Source of the DNA: Fibrella rubiginis | GTDB lineage: Bacteria; Bacteroidota; Bacteroidia; Cytophagales; Spirosomataceae | Length of the DNA stretch: 64,000 bases | Assembly (NCBI RefSeq): GCF_017353185.1 | Contig: NZ_JAFMYV010000007.1 | Location: 62,001-126,000 of the forward strand | Direction: 5' to 3' | Notes under the pieces: model-generated | What the model was told of the DNA's origin: nothing | Databases searched by the model: none | Seen by the model: the letters and a program-made list of their open reading frames with translations, nothing else | Translations under genes and position numbers: made by a program | Shown: positions 53,089 through 61,945 of the stretch, piece by piece | How the letters are laid out: each line of letters opens with the position of its first letter | Position numbering within the stretch: the stretch's first letter is position 1

Positions 53089-56000
53089 TTATTTTACTAC
53101 AACTCGCGTGCCAGTAGAGTGGGCGGCGAATTCTGGGGCGTAGAAACACTGTACTTCGGCGATGCCCGTGCTGAAATCCCCGCCGTGCACCACCCGCAAA
53201 TTGTACTCGAACACGTGCGTACCCACGGGCAGACGCTCGATGAAAAAGTCGGTACTGGCGTCGCGGGGGGCTTCATAATAACTCAGGCCGTTCTGGTATT
53301 TGGTGCCCGACAGCGTTGCCACCGGTTCGAAACCCGATGCCCGACCATCTTTTAAGTGTACGTATTCCATAGCCCGGTCGGTAGTCAGCACCACGCGCAC
53401 ACTGAGCTTATCGCCGGGTTTCAGGGGCGTTTGGGGCGTAATTGGTTCCAGCACCGGACCTGCGTCGGTGTTGCGCACGCGGAAGATGTTTTTCCTGACA
53501 GTCAGGTTATTACTTCCCCTCTGTACGGCATCCAGCGGTTCGAAATGTTGCCAGTATACCCCGCCCCAGCTGATACCCGTTTTCGCCGATTTGCTCACCT
53601 CGATCACGCCCATCTGCTGCGTTACTTCGGCGGGGGCAAAGCTCACCTTCTGGTAGCCGGTCAGGGCCTCGGTGGCCGTTACGCGTTTGGCAATATCCTG
53701 GCCTCCTAGCCGCACGGTCGTGGTGGCTTTGGTGTCCATCCAGTCTGAACCGTTGAGCAGCAGGGCGTAGATGGCCTCGGTCGTGGCTTTGGTCGATGGC
53801 CACGACTGGGTACGTTTCTGCTGAATCAGCCACTGCCGCATTTTGTCGATAAACGGTTGATTGTCCGTGGTTTGTGCGTAGGCAGGCTGCTTCCGGTACC
53901 AGGCAAAAACATCCCCTGCGCTGTTGGTAGCCTTGCCCGCTTCCAGGTATGCCTCGATCAAATAGGCCTGCGTCTCGACCGGGGCCTGATACCAGTACGT
54001 ACCGCTCACATTTTCAGGCCAGTACATACCCAGTTCGTCCGAAATCTTGCTGTGCTCGGTCAACGATTGCAGAATTGCCGTGGCCTCCTTGGTATAGCCG
54101 TAGCGGAACAGCGTCATGGCACTCATGGCCTGCCCCTGCAAGCTGCCACCCTGCCAACCATTGGTAATGGCGGGAATCAATTCGGCCAGAAAGGCCTTGT
54201 CGAGGGGACTTTTGGCCTGGTAATAGCTGCGCCCGTAGAGGTAAAATGCCGCCCAGTACGGCACTGTTTTTTGTTTCGTTTGCTGCTCGGCCCGGTTGTG
54301 TTCAGCTAGTTTTTGCCGCGCATCGGCGTCTATATAGACCAGCCCTTTTTGCTGAAGCGTAATGATATCCGGGGCCAGGTCGGGCGAAAATTGGACGCCC
54401 ATTTTCTGAAGGTGCCCCAGTCCGGCCAGCACGTGCAGGGTCATCCAGATGTTAGACCGCATACCCGGAAACCACGTCAGCCCACCATTGCCGTCCTGCA
54501 AATCTTTCAGCTTGTTAAGTGCCCGGCGTTGTTCGGCGGCAAGGGTATTCTGATCGAAAAACTGGCCTAGTTTAGCCATGCGTTCGGTTTCCGAGGTTGC
54601 CTCGGCCAGCCAGGGGGTGTTTTCAATGGTGACGGCTCTTAGCTCCTCGTTTTTCAGCAGCGGGCTTTTCGGTGGCGTCTGTTTCCAGATGTCTACCGCC
54701 TTCCTGAATTCAGGACGGCTGTTCATGATGTGGGCACCCAACGCGTTAGCATAAAGCTTACTAAACAATTGCTCGGCGCAGTCATATTGGTAGTCCATCA
54801 GATACGGCAAGCTTTGCAGGGCATACCAGGCGGGGTTGTTCGTCACCTCCACCGTAAGCCGCTCAGTCTGCATCGGCAACTCCGGCGACCGGTCGACCAG
54901 TGGTTTCAGCCGGAACGTTTTCGCCTGACTACCCCCATCTATCCAAATCGGCTGTGCGTCGGTGACGAGAATGCGGTTGGGCAACACCGGCACTACGCGC
55001 TCTTCGCCATCCGAAAAGTTACCCGCCTGCGCCGTTACCCGCACGGCCACGGGCGGCAGCGATTGAGGCATCACCAGGGTCCAGACGGCCACGGCACTTT
55101 GCCCCGTTTTGGTCGAAAAGGCCTGATTCAAGGTCTTCAGGCCCAGTTTGGCGTTCAGCGACTCGCCGGTGAGGGCGTCGGTGAGATCGAGTTTGGCGGT
55201 GCCGGAGAGGGGTTTGCCGCTGAGGTTATCAATACGGGCGGTGAGGCGGAGGGTATCGTTTTCGCGGAAAAAACGGGGCACGTTGGTCGTCACCATCAGT
55301 TCTTTCTGTGTCTGGGCCGTGGCTTCGAAACTGCCCGTCTGCATGGTTTTCGTGTGCGCAAACGTCATCAGCCGCCAGCGCGTGAGGGCTTCGGGCATGG
55401 TGAATTTGAGCACCACGCGCCCTTCTTTGTCAGTGAGCAGTTGCGGGAAGAAAAACGCCGTTTCGTTGAAATTTTTTCGAATGACGGGCGGCGGGCTAGC
55501 CTGACCAGATTGCTGACCGACAACCTGTTCCGCAGCAACGGCCTCGCGTAATTCCTGTACCTGCATACCAGATGCTGCATCTGCTGCCATGGGTGCAGCC
55601 AGAACATCCTCGCTGTTTGCCCCGCTATAATCACCACGACTACGAGCTGATACTTTCGAAACCGCTCCCGTAATATCACGCCGTTGCTGGATACCATAGC
55701 CAACCACGACGACCTCGTTCAGGCCACTATTATTAGACTGAAATTTGGCACTGAACGACTGCTTCTTATCGAGTTTGATCTCAACCGTTTTATAGCCGAC
55801 AAATGAAAACCGGAGCACGTTATTTCCCGCCGATTTTTTCAGCGAAAAACGCCCATTCACATCGGTGGTGGTGCCACTGGTGGTTCCCTTCCACGACACT
55901 GTGATGCCTGGAAAGCCACCCATTTCGGCTCCAATCACGCCTTGCACAAGCCCATTTTGTACCGTTCCGCTGATGGTAAGTTCAGTGGCATAGGCGAAGC

Positions 56001-59000
56001 CACCGCTGAAACGGCCACGATACGGGTCGTAATTGTAAGGATACCAGCTAATTAAGGGGTAGTCTCTGATTATTTGTTTTGGATAATCGGTCCCCGCGCG
56101 GCTACTGTATTCCAGTGGTCGCTCAATGCCAAATGCGCTTGATTGCCAGTAGTTTGCCGCAAAGCTATTACCTGTGTAGAAGGAATCGGCCCAGTCGAGT
56201 TTAGCAAATTCGTCGAGCGAGGCGTCGTAAAGGGTGGCGACCATTTCGGCCAGTACCTTGTCTTTGTTGGGGCCACTCACGCGCAACGTCCACTGCTCAG
56301 GCTGACCGGGTTGCAGCCGATTCGGCGAGTTATCGCGGAAGGTCTCGGTCTCCACAGTCAGTTGCTTGCTGGTGAAGGGCACCGATACCTGTTGGCTTTG
56401 CGATAGTAGCCGCCCATTTTGAACCGAAGCAAAATGCACCATAAACCCGCCACGCTGACGGTCGGTCACGGGCAACGCAATGCGCAACGGCTTGCCGGGC
56501 TTAGGCAATAACCACTGCTCCGTGATGGGTCTGCCCTGCTCTTCAACGGCCATCAAAACCGGTTCGCCGGTGGATGACCCTACCCAAAAAACGGCTTCCT
56601 GACCAGGCAGGGCCGTTATTTTGATCGGTTGCACAAACTCACCAATGCGCTCAGACGGAGTGGGTACCTGCTCATCACGCACGGTGAAATAGACCATTTC
56701 CTCCCCTGTTTTCCCCGTCGAATCCTGCGCTGTTACCTCGGCGGCGTAGGTGCCTGGTGCCAGGCCCGCCAGCGTGACCGAGCGCGGGTCGGTGGTGCGA
56801 ACGAGGGTTTTAGTCCAGGTGGCGGGGTTGTCTTCGTCGGCATAGAGGTCCAGTGGAAACTGCTTCTCGAATTCGGCGCGGGTCAATAAATCGCGGTCTG
56901 GACGCTCCCAGAGGCGTTTGCGCAACGGACCGGGTCGCGTGGGAGTGAGCCGTGAAATACGTACGCTACCCTGTTTCAGGCCCACTGTGTTCCCCGACGC
57001 GTTGGTAAGCCGCACGGCGTAGGTGGTTTTATCGGTGGTGAGTACGGTGCCAGGCAGGGGCAATCCCACCGAAAATGGCGCGTACCCAATCCGCAGGCTC
57101 TGTGTGGTGCTCCGCGTCTCGCCCGACTGGTCGGTCACGTCGATGGTGACGGTGTAGGTAAACTGGGGTTTGTCTTTTTGAGCAATGCTACGGTCAGGCA
57201 CGGCCACGAAGGTCAGGCTTGCTACCCCGTCGGCGTCGGTAGTGGCGGTGCCGTTCGCGATCTCCTGCTCCGGCGAGGGGCGGTAGGGTCGCCACCACCA
57301 ACCACCACCCCAATAAGGCTGGTAGTACGTCCGGGTGACGCGGTAGGCCACCGTGGCACCGTCCAGATTAGCCCCGGCCAGGGTTTTGGCCACCACCCGC
57401 ACCGGTACAGTTTGGCCCACCACCACAGCTTTGGCAAGAGGTTCGGCCACCACAGCGAAGGTGGGGCGTTTGTACTCTTCCACCCGAATGCTAGCCTCAC
57501 CGATGTACTCAGTCGTAGTAATGGTCATCTGCCCCGTCAGCCGGCCAACGGGGGCCGTAAACGTGCCACTTGCCGTGCCGAACTCGTTGGTTTTCAGCGT
57601 AATCTTCGCCACCGTTTCGTTGTTCACGTCGCGTAGTTGCACGTTCAGTTCATCATTTGGCACTACGGCAAACTCGTTGTTGGTCCCTCTGAAGACCAGT
57701 GCTTTCCAGTGAATTGTCTGACCGGGACGGTAGATGGCGCGGTCGGTGAAAAACCGGGCCTGCGGGGCGATTTCGTCCCCGTCTTTGTTTCGATTGCCCC
57801 GGTTGTAGGGGTAGCTGTATTGCTGGTCGCTGTCGAGAATATCGTCCTGCTGACTGAAGCGCAGAAAATAAGACTCGTTAACGGGTAACTGGCTGTAGTT
57901 GATGATCAGCTTACCCTGCTCATCGGTTTTTAACGAACTCCCTTTTTTGAACGTGGTTTGATTGGTTCTGCTGGTGATTGCCTGCCAGAGTTGCACGGTT
58001 ACGCCAGCCAGCGGTTTACCGGTCATGCGGTCGGTCACGTACATGATCCGGGCGGTGTCTGACTCCTCATTCCTGCGCGGTTCCAGATACGCCAGCCGCG
58101 ACATGGCAAACTGCCCCACCTGCACTATCTGTTGCGGGTTGTTGGTCATCACCTCAAAGGTGCCCGTATTGGAGATCAGCATGGCGTAGTGCCCAATCGG
58201 CAGGCCCGCCACGGGCACTTCCACGCTATGATTGCCCAAATCACCATCGTCGGGCAGGGCCACTTGCCCATTAGCCACGGACTGACGGTCCATCAGCAGG
58301 TCAAACTGCGACGTGCGCTTGTCGTACTGTTGGTAGTAATTCGTGCGAATGTTCTGAGCCTCGTCGGGCGTTACGCGTACGATTTTGTAGAACAGCGTTT
58401 TTACATTGGCATAGGCCACACGCACCAGAAAAGGCTTCGTTGGCGTGTTGGCTTCCTCAATCTGTATGTCCAGCGAAGGCCGTAGCAGGTTATCCAGAAT
58501 AGGCCGAACACGCTGCGTAGCATAGGCATTGGGGCGGCGTTTGATCAACTCGCGGGCGAGTTCGGCGGCCTGTTTACGGTCCCAGCGGTGGGTGGAATCA
58601 GGCGCATTGGGTGCATCGTCAACATCCATACGCCGCCCCCGCCCCATGGGCCGGTTGTTGCCGTTGGCCAGTGCCTCAATCAACAGCGCGGCGTATTCGG
58701 CTTCAGCATCGCCAGACCCGTTTTTGTAGCGTGTTACTTGCGCCTTCAGCGTTTGGCGATAGAGCTCTTCTTTGTTAGGTAGCACACTCTGCCGGTGAAC
58801 AAACGCAAGTCGTTCGGCATCGACCGCCGCCAGCACCAACGGGTCTTTGTTTGCGAGGTGCAGGGCCACCAGTTTTTGGTACAGCAACAGCGCCTGGAAC
58901 TTCCCCGACAGTGTGTCGCGGCTGGTAATGGGTGTTTTGACGAAAATTGTTGGTTCAGCCAGGTACTCGGCTTTGTCCAGTTCGAAGCGATAAATCGGCT

Positions 59001-59691
59001 TGGTCACGTCGGCTTCGGCGTTACTCAAAAAGTCGATGGCCTTATGCGCCAGCAGGTCGTAGAGCGTGGGGCGCAGGGCACGACCTGCGGCGTTGCCGGG
59101 ACTGCTCACTACGGTATAGGCCTCGGCGGGGGACTGTTGCAGCCCTTTTTCATCCTGCACCGAAGCTAGGTACAGCTCCATCACCACGCTGCTCAGGCGC
59201 CGGGCGTCCCAGGTGCGGGGGTCGTCACTATCAACCTTATCGGCATCACCCACGGTGGTGCCGGCATTGGGGGCCACGCTCGTGCGGTTCATAAACCGGT
59301 AGCGGTTGCTTTGGTAATACTGCCAGTACACATCGGCCAGCACCGACTGCAAAATGGCTTTGGCGGGGGCGGGGGCAGCTGCCACGTCGGCCCGGAGCGA
59401 CTTAATCAGGTTCACAAACGTGTCTTCTTCACGACCAACGGCGGTGCTAAACACCACCCGGCGCATGGCTGCTTTGGTAAGCTGCGGATAATTGTTGGCC
59501 TTTTTGGCCGCGGCGTATACCCGGTCAGCAATATCCAGGGCCGATTTTGGCAGCCCTTTTCCCATAAGCGAGTCGGCTTTTTGCCAGTCGGTGTGGTAAT
59601 CGTTCATGGGGGCGGGGGTGTTTTGCGCCAGGCCAAACAGGGGCAGGAAAAGCAACAAAAGCAGGCGTAACGCGGTGGGATGGGCAACCAT
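53089..59691 (-). CDS. Alpha-2-macroglobulin family protein with SusC-like insert
   Basis: A 2,200-residue exported protein (signal MVAHPTALRLLLLLFLPLFG, then LAQ). After an N-terminal helical region come macroglobulin domains (ARFFTDRAIYRPGQTIHWKA). A carboxypeptidase-regulatory-like domain follows at about 1235-1320 and the SusC-type linker LNEVVVVGYGIQQRRDITG at about 1325-1345. The A2M core begins TAFFFPQLLTDKEGRVVLKF, with the thioester-type CAEQ at about residue 1638 in place of CGEQ. It is probably a protease trap or an envelope-anchored relative of YfaS. The inserted domain and linker are typical of SusC/RagA receptors, an unusual fusion. Confidence 0.92.
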   Translation of the reverse strand: MVAHPTALRLLLLLFLPLFGLAQNTPAPMNDYHTDWQKADSLMGKGLPKSALDIADRVYAAAKKANNYPQLTKAAMRRVVFSTAVGREEDTFVNLIKSLRADVAAAPAPAKAILQSVLADVYWQYYQSNRYRFMNRTSVAPNAGTTVGDADKVDSDDPRTWDARRLSSVVMELYLASVQDEKGLQQSPAEAYTVVSSPGNAAGRALRPTLYDLLAHKAIDFLSNAEADVTKPIYRFELDKAEYLAEPTIFVKTPITSRDTLSGKFQALLLYQKLVALHLANKDPLVLAAVDAERLAFVHRQSVLPNKEELYRQTLKAQVTRYKNGSGDAEAEYAALLIEALANGNNRPMGRGRRMDVDDAPNAPDSTHRWDRKQAAELARELIKRRPNAYATQRVRPILDNLLRPSLDIQIEEANTPTKPFLVRVAYANVKTLFYKIVRVTPDEAQNIRTNYYQQYDKRTSQFDLLMDRQSVANGQVALPDDGDLGNHSVEVPVAGLPIGHYAMLISNTGTFEVMTNNPQQIVQVGQFAMSRLAYLEPRRNEESDTARIMYVTDRMTGKPLAGVTVQLWQAITSRTNQTTFKKGSSLKTDEQGKLIINYSQLPVNESYFLRFSQQDDILDSDQQYSYPYNRGNRNKDGDEIAPQARFFTDRAIYRPGQTIHWKALVFRGTNNEFAVVPNDELNVQLRDVNNETVAKITLKTNEFGTASGTFTAPVGRLTGQMTITTTEYIGEASIRVEEYKRPTFAVVAEPLAKAVVVGQTVPVRVVAKTLAGANLDGATVAYRVTRTYYQPYWGGGWWWRPYRPSPEQEIANGTATTDADGVASLTFVAVPDRSIAQKDKPQFTYTVTIDVTDQSGETRSTTQSLRIGYAPFSVGLPLPGTVLTTDKTTYAVRLTNASGNTVGLKQGSVRISRLTPTRPGPLRKRLWERPDRDLLTRAEFEKQFPLDLYADEDNPATWTKTLVRTTDPRSVTLAGLAPGTYAAEVTAQDSTGKTGEEMVYFTVRDEQVPTPSERIGEFVQPIKITALPGQEAVFWVGSSTGEPVLMAVEEQGRPITEQWLLPKPGKPLRIALPVTDRQRGGFMVHFASVQNGRLLSQSQQVSVPFTSKQLTVETETFRDNSPNRLQPGQPEQWTLRVSGPNKDKVLAEMVATLYDASLDEFAKLDWADSFYTGNSFAANYWQSSAFGIERPLEYSSRAGTDYPKQIIRDYPLISWYPYNYDPYRGRFSGGFAYATELTISGTVQNGLVQGVIGAEMGGFPGITVSWKGTTSGTTTDVNGRFSLKKSAGNNVLRFSFVGYKTVEIKLDKKQSFSAKFQSNNSGLNEVVVVGYGIQQRRDITGAVSKVSARSRGDYSGANSEDVLAAPMAADAASGMQVQELREAVAAEQVVGQQSGQASPPPVIRKNFNETAFFFPQLLTDKEGRVVLKFTMPEALTRWRLMTFAHTKTMQTGSFEATAQTQKELMVTTNVPRFFRENDTLRLTARIDNLSGKPLSGTAKLDLTDALTGESLNAKLGLKTLNQAFSTKTGQSAVAVWTLVMPQSLPPVAVRVTAQAGNFSDGEERVVPVLPNRILVTDAQPIWIDGGSQAKTFRLKPLVDRSPELPMQTERLTVEVTNNPAWYALQSLPYLMDYQYDCAEQLFSKLYANALGAHIMNSRPEFRKAVDIWKQTPPKSPLLKNEELRAVTIENTPWLAEATSETERMAKLGQFFDQNTLAAEQRRALNKLKDLQDGNGGLTWFPGMRSNIWMTLHVLAGLGHLQKMGVQFSPDLAPDIITLQQKGLVYIDADARQKLAEHNRAEQQTKQKTVPYWAAFYLYGRSYYQAKSPLDKAFLAELIPAITNGWQGGSLQGQAMSAMTLFRYGYTKEATAILQSLTEHSKISDELGMYWPENVSGTYWYQAPVETQAYLIEAYLEAGKATNSAGDVFAWYRKQPAYAQTTDNQPFIDKMRQWLIQQKRTQSWPSTKATTEAIYALLLNGSDWMDTKATTTVRLGGQDIAKRVTATEALTGYQKVSFAPAEVTQQMGVIEVSKSAKTGISWGGVYWQHFEPLDAVQRGSNNLTVRKNIFRVRNTDAGPVLEPITPQTPLKPGDKLSVRVVLTTDRAMEYVHLKDGRASGFEPVATLSGTKYQNGLSYYEAPRDASTDFFIERLPVGTHVFEYNLRVVHGGDFSTGIAEVQCFYAPEFAAHSTGTRVVVK

Positions 59692-59784
59692 AGTCGTTGG
59701 TGTTAGAACTGTCAGACAACAAACTCGTCTGTACGTTTAGCGGAGTTAGCCGCATTACCATACAAGAGTACACTTTTTAGGTAA

Positions 59785-59842
59785 AGGGTTGGGAGTTGAT
59801 TGATGCCATCGCCTTAAATGGCATCTATCAACTCCCAACCCT
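59785..59842. repeat. 25-bp inverted repeat between divergent genes
   Basis: Arms 59785-59809 and 59818-59842 pair over 25 bp with one mismatch and an 8-nt loop. The macroglobulin gene starts at 59691 on the minus strand and the next gene at 59956 on the plus strand, so neither is terminated here. Placement suggests a regulatory or structural role. Confidence 0.7.
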
Positions 59843-59955
59843 GCCTTCTTAAATCTGGATTAGAACTACGAGTTGGAAAATTATTCGTTGTTCCATTTCG
59901 TTTTCTAGATAGAATCCCGGCGGGTTTTCCACATTCACCCGGCTAGGCTGACAGG

Positions 59956-60234
59956 ATGAAAAACAGAACGTTGATCTATACGATACTGAGCTTTGTGCTC
60001 GTGCTGACGTTGTGGAGTTGCGGGCCTTCATACGTGGGTGTACGCACAGGCTACGGTCCGGGCTATTATGGTGCGCGCCCCTATTACGGGTATGGTTACG
60101 GCTACCGCCCACCCGTGGTGATTGCACCGCGCCCCTACTACGCTCGCCCTTACTACCGCGTTCCGAATTATAGCTACCGTAACTACGGCCCCCGGTATGG
60201 CGGTGGGTTTGGTGGTCGTCGCGGTTGGCGGTAA
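59956..60234 (+). CDS. Tyr/Gly-rich small lipoprotein
   Basis: 92 residues: signal peptide with lipobox (VLVLTLWSC), then a mature part made almost only of Gly, Tyr, Arg and Pro (GPGYYGARPYYGYGYGYR...YRVPNYSYRNYGPRYGGG). The low complexity resembles small envelope proteins of Cytophagales whose role is unknown; a glue or matrix component is a guess. An intrinsic terminator follows at 60250-60280. The real mature sequence may be longer in relatives. Confidence 0.75.
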   Translation: MKNRTLIYTILSFVLVLTLWSCGPSYVGVRTGYGPGYYGARPYYGYGYGYRPPVVIAPRPYYARPYYRVPNYSYRNYGPRYGGGFGGRRGWR

Positions 60235-60249
60235 GCCAGCCTGCTGAAT

Positions 60250-60280
60250 AAAAATCCTGTCCACTTGGGCGGGATTTTTT
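60250..60280 (+). terminator. Rho-independent terminator
   Basis: A 13-bp stem (60250-60262 with 60267-60279, two G-U pairs), a 4-nt loop and a T6 tract, 15 bp after the preceding stop and only 12 bp before the SRA gene start. Confidence 0.8.
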
Positions 60281-60291
60281 GTTTTAGGTCT

Positions 60292-60756
60292 ATGCCCTCG
60301 AAACCGAAACTAGGTACCGCCACCCTTGCTGATTTTCGACCCGGCGACGTGTTCGTAAACCGTATCGACTTGTCGATGAGTGGGTTACACCGGCCACGGC
60401 GGGCGGGTATCAGCGGAACGGGCCCCCACGGTGCCGACTCCATCATCCTGGCGGGCATGTATGAAGACGACATCGACGAGGGAGATCATATCGCCTACGC
60501 GGGCCACGGCGGGCGTGACCAGAAAACGGGTAAGCAGATTGCCGATCAGGTGCTGGATGGCTACAACGCGGCCCTGATTCGAAACGTGGCGTCGGGGCAT
60601 CCGGTACGGCTTGTTCGGGGAGCCACGCTTCGCAATGAACACGCTCCCGCCGAAGGCTACCGTTACGAGGGCTTGTTTCGCGTTACGTCCTACGAGCGCA
60701 TCCGGGGGAAGTCGGGCTACTGGATTTGGCTGTTTCAACTAGACCGGGTAAGTTGA
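60292..60756 (+). CDS. Stand-alone SRA-YDG domain protein
   Basis: 154 residues made up of an SRA-YDG domain, the fold that binds hemimethylated or modified cytosine by base flipping. The landmarks are GLHRPRRAGISGTGPHGADSI, GMYEDDIDEGDHIAYAGHGGRD, HPVRLVRG and YRYEGLFRVTSYERIRGKSG ending WIWLFQLDR. In bacteria SRA is usually fused to an HNH nuclease (modification-dependent restriction); here no nuclease part follows. The ATG at 60292 is preferred. A deaminase-like gene begins 19 bp downstream in the same direction. Confidence 0.93.
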   Translation: MPSKPKLGTATLADFRPGDVFVNRIDLSMSGLHRPRRAGISGTGPHGADSIILAGMYEDDIDEGDHIAYAGHGGRDQKTGKQIADQVLDGYNAALIRNVASGHPVRLVRGATLRNEHAPAEGYRYEGLFRVTSYERIRGKSGYWIWLFQLDRVS

Positions 60757-60775
60757 TTGCTAAAATCACCCCGTT

Positions 60776-61486
60776 ATGCGCCACCTCGCTGTAATAGTGC
60801 TTTTCCTGCTCACCAGGGCACTTTTTGCCCAACATGTAATTGACTCGGCCAACGTAACGCCCGCCAACCGGGCGGCGCTGATGGCACAGTTAACAGCCCT
60901 GCCCTGTGGTATTCAAGCGGCTGATAAAAAGGCTGTTGTACTACAAAAAATCAAAACCTACCTGGCAAACTATAAACCGGACCCCGCCCAGCCCGACGAT
61001 GTGTTTGCCAAAGCGGCGGTAGTGCAGGCGTTGCGGGGCGTACTCACGGGTGGTTATGGCATTGGCGCGGTGCTGGTAGACGGCAGAGGCCGGATTCTGC
61101 ACGGTGCGCATAACGCTCAGCTTCAGCAGGGTCGGTCTGACCTCCACGCCGAAATGAACCTGCTCACGGAATTTGAGAGCCTGCCGCAGTTTAAAAAATA
61201 CCAGTCGAAGGGAAATTTTACGGGCGGGGGCAACACCATCTATACCGAACAACTCCGCCTCTACACGTCGGCCGAACCCTGCCCCATGTGTTTTATCCGG
61301 GTGGCTATTGCGGGCGTCGACACGCGTTATGTAAGCACCGGCCCCGACGACGGCATGAACGCTCGCGCTGCTTGCCTGCCCCCATTTTGGGCCGAACTAA
61401 GCCAGAAGCACAAAATTATCGCGGCTAAAAATGCGCCTGTGCTGCAACAACTGGCCCACTGTTTGTTCTATTCGTTTATGCTTTGA
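60776..61486 (+). CDS. Exported cytidine/nucleoside deaminase-like protein
   Basis: 236 residues with a convincing signal peptide (RHLAVIVLFLLTRALFAQ). The zinc deaminase motifs are complete: H124-A-E126 in LHAEMNLL and C169-x-x-C172 in PCPMC. The surrounding GGYGIGAVLVDGRGRILHGAHNA is typical of the TadA/CDA superfamily. Cytidine deaminases are normally cytoplasmic, so export to the periplasm is odd; the substrate is unknown. It is 19 bp after the SRA gene, so the two may be co-transcribed. Alternative starts downstream of the signal are not obvious. Confidence 0.87.
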   Translation: MRHLAVIVLFLLTRALFAQHVIDSANVTPANRAALMAQLTALPCGIQAADKKAVVLQKIKTYLANYKPDPAQPDDVFAKAAVVQALRGVLTGGYGIGAVLVDGRGRILHGAHNAQLQQGRSDLHAEMNLLTEFESLPQFKKYQSKGNFTGGGNTIYTEQLRLYTSAEPCPMCFIRVAIAGVDTRYVSTGPDDGMNARAACLPPFWAELSQKHKIIAAKNAPVLQQLAHCLFYSFML

Positions 61487-61488
61487 AA

Positions 61489-61539
61489 AGAAGCAAGAAA
61501 TAAGAAGTAGTCTGCAGACTTTCTTGTTTTCTTGCTTCT
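61489..61539. terminator. Imperfect hairpin after the deaminase gene
   Basis: 12-bp perfect outer arms (61489-61500 and 61528-61539) around an inner 12-bp palindrome AGTCTGCAGACT (61509-61520), starting 2 bp after the stop. Downstream the segment CTTGCTTCT(C/T)ACCT is repeated twice in tandem (61531-61558). Confidence 0.6.
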
Positions 61540-61626
61540 CACCTCTTGCTTCTTACCTCTCATCGCTCACAACGTTTCAGCCTTTTTCGCGTTATTTGTT
61601 GTACAGCCTCTCAACGGTAATCAAGT

Positions 61627-61821
61627 ATGAAATCGACAACAATTGTGCTTCTGCTCATGGCCTCGCTGGCTGTAACGGAAGCACCGGCGGCAGGCTATTT
61701 GGCCAGCCCGACCGCGAAAGAGGCGACTATTTTTCGCAAGAAGAAAAAAGGGTTCCGCCGCAAAAAGGGCTTCCTCTGGGGCCTGTTCAAGAAAAACGAC
61801 TGCGGCTGCCCGAATCATTGA
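61627..61821 (+). CDS. Small exported basic protein
   Basis: 64 residues. A signal-peptide-like N-terminus (KSTTIVLLLMASLAVTEAPAA) is followed by a short region and a strongly basic stretch (FRKKKKGFRRKKGFLWGLF), ending KKNDCGCPNH with two cysteines. I recall similar Spirosoma peptides ending in a KKGFLWGLF...CxCP form. The role is unknown; an antimicrobial-like or matrix peptide is a guess. A 51-bp perfect hairpin begins 2 bp after the stop. Confidence 0.7.
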   Translation: MKSTTIVLLLMASLAVTEAPAAGYLASPTAKEATIFRKKKKGFRRKKGFLWGLFKKNDCGCPNH

Positions 61822-61823
61822 TA

Positions 61824-61944
61824 ATTTAAAGGGACCGCAGATGAGGCGGATCGGGCTGACTTACACGGATCTTTAATCTGCTTCGATTAGTAAAAAGATC
61901 CGTGTAAGTCAGCCCGATCCGCCTCATCTGCGGTCCCTTTAAAT
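61824..61944. terminator. 51-bp perfect inverted repeat between convergent genes
   Basis: Arms 61824-61874 and 61894-61944 are perfectly complementary over 51 bp, with a 19-nt loop; this is the longest perfect arm pair in the window. It fills the gap completely, from 2 bp after one stop to 1 bp before the other. It contains GGAT/AGAT units about 9 or 19 nt apart. Confidence 0.75.
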
Positions 61945-61945
61945 A

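Noticed and set aside
53089-59691. The macroglobulin gene as two fused or frameshifted genes (SusC plus A2M)
   Set aside because: The frame is continuous, and text before and after the insert both match A2M; only the linker and one domain are SusC-like.
12503-61944. Long inverted repeats as terminal repeats of small mobile elements (MITEs)
   Set aside because: Loops are only 1-37 nt, arms differ completely between loci, and no target-site duplications were noticed; a MITE family would share arm sequence.
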